Shown here in pieces: positions 13,424-18,628 of a stretch of DNA of 18,628 nt. The notes under the pieces are model-generated. The model searched no databases and was not told the DNA's origin. It saw only the letters and a program-made list of their open reading frames with translations. How positions within the stretch are numbered: the stretch's first letter is position 1; each line of letters opens with the position of its first letter. Made by a program: the position numbers and the translations under genes. Origin of the DNA: Actinomycetes bacterium (GTDB lineage Bacteria; Actinomycetota; Acidimicrobiia; Acidimicrobiales; RAAP-2); assembly GCA_021777285.1 (NCBI GenBank), contig JAJYDR010000033.1:1-18628 (forward strand), in the 5' to 3' direction.

Positions 13424-14959
13424 CTAGTACTGGCTGGTGTTGGCGATCGACGGTGTCGTGTCGCCCGCGGGAGCGGCGCCGAAGCGCGCCAGGAGGTTGA
13501 TCGTCGCGCGACGGATCACGTTGGTGACCCCGGGTATCGCGGCGGGGACCCAGAAGTCGCCCAGTCGTGGCGCGTCGGAAAGGTCGAACACCCAGTGCCC
13601 GGTGCCGCTCGCGAAGACGCCGCCCTGTCGGGGCTCGGCTACGTAGGTGACGTCGCTGATGCCACCGCCGACGTTGGAGTGTCCAAGGATCTGCACGTTG
13701 GCCGGATTGGTCACAGCGGGGTCGTAGTGGTTGAACTCGCCACCGAGCGCGCCGGCGAGAACCGAGCCGTTGTGAACTCCGGTGCCGCGCCAGAACCAGG
13801 AGCCGGCGTCCACGACTGACAGTGACCCGGTACCGTCGACACCACCGTAGATCGAGCCGGTGAACGTGCTCTCGGGGGTGTCCGAGGGGTACTGGCTCCA
13901 ATTCACGGTCGCCAGTGAGGGGTTGGTGGCGGTGATCGGGTCGGCGGTCGAACGGTAGTTGATCATCAACCGGTCGGCGCCGTTCACGCTCGGCTCGAAG
14001 CGGATCTTGCGGTAGCAGAAGTTCGCGCCGAAGAACGCCACGTTGACGCCGTGGTCGACCCCGTTGACGACCGCCGCGCGCATGGCGGGCGAGTAGTACT
14101 CGTCGTGGCCGAGCGAGAGCAACGCCCGGTGCCGTGTCAGGCTGGCCCCGCGCTGGTGCAGGTCGATGTCGGTCCAGTAGGTGAGGTCGAGCCCCAGTTG
14201 CTCAGCAAGGAACAGGAGGGGGAACTCGTTACCGACGAAGTCGGCCGCGCCGTTGGCGAAGGCCCGGTCATAGGGCCTATTGAAGGAAACCCGCACGGCG
14301 CGGTTCGCGTCACTGACCGTCACGCTGCCGACCGGCGTGGCTTGGCGGTACAGGCTGAAACCACCCCAGGTGTTGTAGGCCTGCCACGTGGTGACCGAGC
14401 TCATGTACACAAAGGCGGCTCTGGACGAGTCGTCTCGCACGAGGAACGGCACGAATCGGAACTGGTGCTCGGCGTTCTCGAGGCGCACGAGGTACTGGCC
14501 CGGCGCGTAGCGCTCGTCGGCGACGACGCGGAAGGACGCAGGCCACCGGCAGTCGACGGTGCCGTACTGGTCCGGCGCAGGCATGGGCCGCGCGTGACCG
14601 GCGAGGTCGAGCCGAGTCTCGATGAGTCGGGCTCCGAGCCCCTGGTAGTAGCCCATCCGGTAGACCTTGATCGAGTAGGTGGGCGACGTGGTGCTCACGA
14701 AGAAGGTGATCGACTGACCGCGATTGATGCTGGTCGCACTGGCGTAGCCCTCGAGGTCGCCCGCGGTGGCCGCGACGCCCCGCAGCCACGTGCCGTCACC
14801 GGGTCGCACGTTCTCCCGTCGGACCCACTGCGCAGTCAAATCAGGGGGAAGTATCGCCGCCCCGCTCGCCGTGAGGTCGACTGTCGATGCGATCGCGAGC
14901 GCGCCAGCGAGCGCTCCGACGCCCCGAAGGACGTCTCGTCGGGAGGGAACGGACGCCAC
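13424..14959 (-). CDS. Tat-exported protein related to N,N-dimethylformamidase large subunit
   Basis: 511 residues. A twin-arginine signal is visible: SRRDVLR (6-12), a hydrophobic stretch (about 13-26) and a likely cleavage near 32-35. The body resembles the C-terminal domain family of the N,N-dimethylformamidase beta subunit: AYNTWGGFSLY (194-204), a hexapeptide GHDEYY (284-289) and GANFCYRKI (311-319). In the amidase a mononuclear iron is held by Tyr and carboxylate side chains, and the HDEYY segment is a plausible match. The true enzyme's large subunit is longer (roughly 760 residues) and works with a small subunit not seen here, so amidase activity is not assured. Start GTG 14959 is the first possible, as a TAA lies in frame just upstream, and TAAACT ends 6 bp before it. 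The gene ends 10 bp from the convergent lipoate gene. Confidence 0.8.
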   Translation of the reverse strand: MASVPSRRDVLRGVGALAGALAIASTVDLTASGAAILPPDLTAQWVRRENVRPGDGTWLRGVAATAGDLEGYASATSINRGQSITFFVSTTSPTYSIKVYRMGYYQGLGARLIETRLDLAGHARPMPAPDQYGTVDCRWPASFRVVADERYAPGQYLVRLENAEHQFRFVPFLVRDDSSRAAFVYMSSVTTWQAYNTWGGFSLYRQATPVGSVTVSDANRAVRVSFNRPYDRAFANGAADFVGNEFPLLFLAEQLGLDLTYWTDIDLHQRGASLTRHRALLSLGHDEYYSPAMRAAVVNGVDHGVNVAFFGANFCYRKIRFEPSVNGADRLMINYRSTADPITATNPSLATVNWSQYPSDTPESTFTGSIYGGVDGTGSLSVVDAGSWFWRGTGVHNGSVLAGALGGEFNHYDPAVTNPANVQILGHSNVGGGISDVTYVAEPRQGGVFASGTGHWVFDLSDAPRLGDFWVPAAIPGVTNVIRRATINLLARFGAAPAGDTTPSIANTSQY

Positions 14960-14965
14960 GGAGGA

Positions 14966-14971
14966 AGTTTA
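14966..14971 (-). promoter_or_regulatory. -10 element, leaderless promoter for the dimethylformamidase-like gene
   Basis: TAAACT on the minus strand, then TCCTCC, then GTG at 14959. The 6-bp spacer is pyrimidine-only, so there is no Shine-Dalgarno. It lies in the 44-bp gap after metH and gives the gene its own promoter. Confidence 0.5.
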
Positions 14972-15003
14972 GGTTGAGCACCTGGCGACTGGTCGTCAGC
15001 CCC

Positions 15004-18000
15004 TCACGCGATGAAGTACTTGGCCGATGGGTGGTGGCAGATGATGGCGTCGGTGGTCTGCTCGGGGTGGAGTTGGTAGCCCTCGGAGACCTCGACGCCG
15101 ATGCGCTCGGCTCCGAGCAGCTGGGCCACCTTCGCGTTCTCGGTGAGGTCCGGGCATGCGGGATAGCCCCACGAGTAGCGCCCGCCGCGGTACTGCTGGC
15201 GGAAAAGGCCGGCCAGGCTCGGACCATCCTCGTCGGCGAAGCCCAACTCCTCGCGGATACGTCGGTGCCAGAGTTCGGCGAGCGCCTCGGCCATCTCGAC
15301 GCCGAGCCCGTGCAACAGCAGGTACTCGGTGTAGCGATTCTCGCTGAACAAGGACTGGGTGCGCTCGGAGACCCTCGGCCCCATGGTGACCAGCATGAAG
15401 CTCGCGTAGTCCCGTTCGGAGCTGTCCACGGGCCGGAAGAAGTCGGCGATGCAGAGGTAGGGATCGTGGTCCTGGCGCGGGAAGTTGAAGCGTGTCGCCT
15501 CAGTCATTCGGGTGTCATCGGTGTAGATGACCAAGTCGTTGCCGTCGGCCGCGGCGGGGAAGTGGCCCCAGACGACCTGGGGCACGAGCAGGTCGTCGCG
15601 CTTGACGATCGCCAACTGCTCGCGCAACGTCGCGCGGACGCGTTCCTTGAACGCCGGGTCTCCCTCGCCGTTCTCAGGACGGAAGCCCCACTGGTTGCGG
15701 AAGAGGGCCGTGAGATTGAGGTACTCGCCGATCTCGTCGATCGACATCCCCTTGGCCACGCGGCTGCCGAGGAACGGTGGCGTGAACAACGGGTTGTCGA
15801 GGGGAACTGACGGGCTGCGAGCGGGCAGGTCCGTGCGCGTCGTTGGGCCGTCGGTCGGGATGCGGCGGTGGACCTTGCGCGTCGAGAGCTCTCGACCGAA
15901 GGCGTCGTCCTCCTCGTTGTTCTTGCGCATCTCGCCGAGTCGGTCCAGTACGCGGAGCCCTTCGAAGGCGTCCTTGCCGTAGAAGACCCGGCCCTGGTAG
16001 ACGCCGCGCAGGTCCCGTTCCACGTAGGTGCGCGTCAATGCCGCGCCGCCGAGCAGCACCGGCACGTTCGCCATCCCGCGTTCGTTCATCAGTTCGAGGT
16101 TCTCGCGCATGATGAGCGTCGACTTGACTAAGAGCCCGCTCATCCCGAGTGCGTCGGCGTGATGTTCGTCGACCGCCTGGAGCATCTCATTGATGCCGAC
16201 CTTGATGCCGAGGTTGATGACCTCGTAGCCGTTGTTCGTGAGGATGATGTCGACGAGGTTCTTACCGATGTCGTGGACGTCTCCCTTGACGGTGGCGAGC
16301 ACGACTCGCCCGCGGCCGCCCTGGTCGCTCTTTTCCATGTGGGGCTCGAGGTGCGAGACGGCGGCCTTCATCGTCTCAGCGCTCTGCAGGACGAAGGGGA
16401 GCTGCATCTCACCGGTCGCGAAGAGTTCGCCCACCTCGCGCATCCCGTCGAGCAGGATGTCGTTGACGATGGCGAGGGGCGACTGACCCTCGCCGAGCGC
16501 CTCGTCGAGGTCGGCCTCCAGGCCCGCTCTCGCGCCGTCGACGATGCGTCGGCGCAGACGATCGTTGAGCGCCATGTCATCTAGGGGGCTCTGCGTCGAG
16601 CCCGTCGACTTGGAGCCGTCGAAGATCTCAAGCAGCGCGGTCAGCGGGTCGTAGTCCTCGCGACGTCGGTCGTAGATGAGATCCAGGCAGATCTGGCGAG
16701 CGTCGTCGTCGATGCGCGCCAGCGGCAGGATCTTGGATGCGTGCACGATTGCGGCGTCGAGACCGACCTGGGCACACTCGTGGAGGAACACGCTATTGAG
16801 CACCTGGCGCGCGGCGGGGTTGAGCCCGAACGAGACGTTCGACAGACCGAGAATCGTGCGTACGCCCGGGAGCTCGGCCTTGATACGTCGGATCGCCTCG
16901 ATGGTCTCGATGCCGTCACGGCGGGATTCGGCCATGCCAGTCGACAGGGGCAGTGCGAGTGGATCGATGAAGATGTCACGCGCGTCGAGTCCGTAGCGCG
17001 ACACCGCGAGGTCGGTGATCGCCCGAGCGGCGCGCACCTTCCAGTCGGCGGTGCGGGCCTGGCCATCTTGGTCGATGCAGGTTGCGACGACGGCCGCGCC
17101 GAACTCTGCGGCGAGGCTGAGGAACCCGTCGAGTCGGGTGCCGGGACCATCGCCCTCTTCGAGATTGACCGAGTTGAGGATCGCCTTGCCGCCGAGCCAC
17201 GTGAGCGCCTCGCGTGCGACCGGGGTCTCGGTTGTGTCGACCATGATGGGGACTGACGACTGAGTGGCGAGGCGGCTCATCACCTCGGCCATGTCACGCA
17301 CGCCATCGGCGCCGGTGTAGTCCACACAGACGTCAAGAATGTGCGCGCCCTCGCGGATCTGGTCGCGACCGATGGTCACACAGGTCTCCCAGTCACCGGC
17401 GAGCATGGCCTCGCGGAACTTCTTGGATCCGTTGGCGTTGGTTCGTTCACCGACGAGCAGCACCGATCGATCCTGTTGGTAGGGGGTGGAGGAGTAGATC
17501 GACGCGACTCCCGGTTCCAGCACCGGTTCGCGTCGGCGACGCTCCAGCGGACGGATGGCCTTGACAACGTGGGCGAGGTGCTCAGGTGTCGTGCCGCAGC
17601 AACCGCCCACGACGTTGATCCCGTACTCGGTGACGAAGCGTGCGTGGTGCTCGGCGAGCGCCTCGGGTGTGAGGTCGTAGTGCATCGCACCGTCGACCAC
17701 GCTCGGCAGGCCGGCATTGGGCAGACACGAGACGGGCAACGGCGCCGACTCGGCGAGTTGGCGAAGCGGCTCGTACATCTCAACCGGTCCGGTTGCGCAG
17801 TTGATGCCGATGACGTCAATGCCGAGCGGCGTGAGGGCCGTGATCGCGGCACCGATCTCGGTGCCCGGGAGCATGCGACCGGTGAGTTCGATGGTCACCT
17901 GGGCCTGGATCGGGACGATCCGGCCGTGTCGGGCCATGGCGCGGTGGCACGCGGCGATCGCGGCCTTGCCGGCGAGCAGGTCGAACATTGTCTCGACGAG

Positions 18001-18504
18001 TAGCAGGTCGACGCCGCCTTCGAGCAGGCCGTAGGCGAGCTCCTCGTAACTGGCGACCAGGTCGTCGTACCTGATCTGACCGAGGGTCGGGAACTTGGTG
18101 CCCGGACCGATCGAGCCGGCCACGAACCGCGGCGAGCCAGGGCTGGCGTAGCTGTCGGCCGTGCGACGCGCGATTGTGGCCGAGGCGATGGCGAGCTCGT
18201 GGGCACGATCGGCGATGCCGTACTCGCCAAGAACGGTTGAGAAGGAGCCGAAGGAGTCGGTCTCGATCACGTCCACGCCGACGTCGAGGAATGAGCGGTG
18301 GAGCCGTTCGATGGCTTGGGGCTTGGTGATCGTCAGGATCTCGTTACAGCCCTCGAAGGCCTCGCCGCCGAAGTCGTCTGCGGACAGGTTCTGCAATTGG
18401 AGGTTGGTCCCGGTCGCCCCGTCGTAGATCAGTACCCGTTCGGCCAGGGCGTTCAAGTAGGGGTTATCGGCGGCGGGCTTGGCGTAGGGGATGATCGAGT
18501 CCAT
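15004..18504 (-). CDS. metH: Cobalamin-dependent methionine synthase MetH
   Basis: 1166 residues with all modules in the usual order. The homocysteine domain (about 20-318) has zinc ligands C236, C302 and C303. The methyltetrahydrofolate (pterin-binding) domain (about 345-615) contains VGERTNANGSKKF (351-363). The B12 cap is about 645-725. The B12-binding domain (about 730-860) has D742-V-H744-D-I-G747, H744 being the cobalt ligand. The AdoMet reactivation domain (about 890-1166) contains RYSWGYPACPD (1109-1119). The enzyme makes methionine from homocysteine in the cytosol. No Shine-Dalgarno precedes ATG 18504; TAGCCT lies 9 bp upstream, predicting a leader of only a few bases and leaving no space for a cobalamin riboswitch. 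It is divergent from a cobalamin adenosyltransferase gene. Confidence 0.97.
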   Translation of the reverse strand: MDSIIPYAKPAADNPYLNALAERVLIYDGATGTNLQLQNLSADDFGGEAFEGCNEILTITKPQAIERLHRSFLDVGVDVIETDSFGSFSTVLGEYGIADRAHELAIASATIARRTADSYASPGSPRFVAGSIGPGTKFPTLGQIRYDDLVASYEELAYGLLEGGVDLLLVETMFDLLAGKAAIAACHRAMARHGRIVPIQAQVTIELTGRMLPGTEIGAAITALTPLGIDVIGINCATGPVEMYEPLRQLAESAPLPVSCLPNAGLPSVVDGAMHYDLTPEALAEHHARFVTEYGINVVGGCCGTTPEHLAHVVKAIRPLERRRREPVLEPGVASIYSSTPYQQDRSVLLVGERTNANGSKKFREAMLAGDWETCVTIGRDQIREGAHILDVCVDYTGADGVRDMAEVMSRLATQSSVPIMVDTTETPVAREALTWLGGKAILNSVNLEEGDGPGTRLDGFLSLAAEFGAAVVATCIDQDGQARTADWKVRAARAITDLAVSRYGLDARDIFIDPLALPLSTGMAESRRDGIETIEAIRRIKAELPGVRTILGLSNVSFGLNPAARQVLNSVFLHECAQVGLDAAIVHASKILPLARIDDDARQICLDLIYDRRREDYDPLTALLEIFDGSKSTGSTQSPLDDMALNDRLRRRIVDGARAGLEADLDEALGEGQSPLAIVNDILLDGMREVGELFATGEMQLPFVLQSAETMKAAVSHLEPHMEKSDQGGRGRVVLATVKGDVHDIGKNLVDIILTNNGYEVINLGIKVGINEMLQAVDEHHADALGMSGLLVKSTLIMRENLELMNERGMANVPVLLGGAALTRTYVERDLRGVYQGRVFYGKDAFEGLRVLDRLGEMRKNNEEDDAFGRELSTRKVHRRIPTDGPTTRTDLPARSPSVPLDNPLFTPPFLGSRVAKGMSIDEIGEYLNLTALFRNQWGFRPENGEGDPAFKERVRATLREQLAIVKRDDLLVPQVVWGHFPAAADGNDLVIYTDDTRMTEATRFNFPRQDHDPYLCIADFFRPVDSSERDYASFMLVTMGPRVSERTQSLFSENRYTEYLLLHGLGVEMAEALAELWHRRIREELGFADEDGPSLAGLFRQQYRGGRYSWGYPACPDLTENAKVAQLLGAERIGVEVSEGYQLHPEQTTDAIICHHPSAKYFIA

Positions 18505-18513
18505 GCAGTCGCC

Positions 18514-18519
18514 AGGCTA
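18514..18519 (-). promoter_or_regulatory. -10-like element for metH
   Basis: TAGCCT on the minus strand ends 9 bp before ATG 18504, giving a predicted leader of two or three bases. The spacing is longer than the 6 bp seen at the other leaderless candidates. Confidence 0.35.
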
Positions 18520-18528
18520 CCGGTGGCC
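18515..18528. promoter_or_regulatory. Near-perfect palindrome between metH and pduO, possible operator
   Basis: GGCTACC-GGTGGCC matches its reverse complement at 6 of 7 arm positions and overlaps the metH -10 element. A regulator bound here could affect both divergent B12 genes. No regulator gene is nearby. Confidence 0.3.
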
Positions 18529-18539
18529 CATTCGTTCAC

Positions 18540-18545
18540 TACGCT
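18540..18545 (+). promoter_or_regulatory. -10 element, leaderless promoter for the cobalamin adenosyltransferase
   Basis: TACGCT ends 6 bp (GAATTC) before GTG 18552, with no Shine-Dalgarno. Confidence 0.5.
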
Positions 18546-18551
18546 GAATTC

Positions 18552-18628
18552 GTGAAGATTTACACCCGAGGTGGCGACAACGGGACCACCGGACTGTATT
18601 TCGGCGGACGCGTGGCCAAGAGTTCTCA
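18552..18628 (+). CDS. pduO: PduO-type ATP:cob(I)alamin adenosyltransferase (3' end outside window)
   Basis: Only the first 25 codons are present, reading MKIYTRGGDNGTTGLYFGGR and onward to VAKSS. This glycine-rich start (K-I-Y-T-R-x-G-D-x-G-T-T-x-L) is diagnostic of the PduO/MMAB family, which adenosylates cob(I)alamin to make coenzyme B12. GTG 18552 is chosen because the family starts exactly here and a -10 element sits 6 bp ahead. It is divergent from metH with 47 bp between the starts, a sensible pairing because both proteins use cobalamin. Confidence 0.88.
   Translation, partial: MKIYTRGGDNGTTGLYFGGRVAKSS

Noticed and set aside
14051..15810. Two plus-strand frames of about 300 codons opposite the exported protein and metH
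   Set aside because: Antisense to genes with firm motifs; no recognisable domain or start signal.
1..18628. tRNA, rRNA, CRISPR, insertion sequence, prophage or toxin-antitoxin content
   Set aside because: No matching structures, repeats or gene families were seen. The region reads as ordinary metabolic chromosome.

Overview
The window is GC-rich chromosomal DNA, about 97% coding, with no mobile element, tRNA, rRNA or CRISPR array that I can see. The content points to an Actinobacteriota member: a SUF Fe-S system with SufU and a Rieske ferredoxin next to sufC, an LCP cell-wall ligase, actinobacterial-style acyl-CoA dehydrogenase and LpdA, many GTG/TTG starts and apparently leaderless promoters. 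A lineage such as Acidimicrobiia is my guess; nothing here proves it.

Layout. (1) 1-4858, iron-sulfur assembly in two converging halves. A Rieske ferredoxin (5' end missing) and a divergent sufC run rightward, then an LCP gene. A second, more canonical sufC with sufS and sufU runs leftward into them. The LCP and sufU reading frames overlap tail to tail by 31 bp. (2) 4897-7473: a leftward metallo-beta-lactamase-fold hydrolase, then a rightward acyl-CoA dehydrogenase and an alpha/beta hydrolase whose nucleophile position is Gly. (3) 7470-9095: leftward thiE, divergent from a cysteine-free Rrf2 regulator that overlaps an RNase HI gene. (4) 9177-13413: a tight lipoate operon of lpdA, a 2-oxoacid dehydrogenase E2 gene and one 541-codon gene that fuses LipB (octanoyltransferase) to LipA (lipoyl synthase). 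(5) 13424-14959: a Tat-exported protein related to the large subunit of N,N-dimethylformamidase. (6) 15004-18628: a full-length cobalamin-dependent methionine synthase, divergent by 47 bp from the start of a PduO-type cobalamin adenosyltransferase that runs off the window.

How the genes fit together. SufS/SufU/SufC build Fe-S clusters. LipA consumes such clusters, carrying two [4Fe-4S] sites by motif, and makes the lipoyl group on the E2 encoded just upstream, which LpdA then reoxidises. The window therefore holds cluster supply, cofactor synthesis, cofactor carrier and cofactor recycling. MetH and PduO form a B12 pair.

Most notable: the LipB-LipA fusion; the split suf locus with two different sufC genes; and a repeated promoter geometry, in which a -10-like T/C-A-N-N-N-T hexamer ends exactly 6 bp before the start codon of seven genes that lack a convincing Shine-Dalgarno at normal spacing. 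This suggests leaderless mRNAs and settles several start choices. No stretch over 100 bp lacks a gene.
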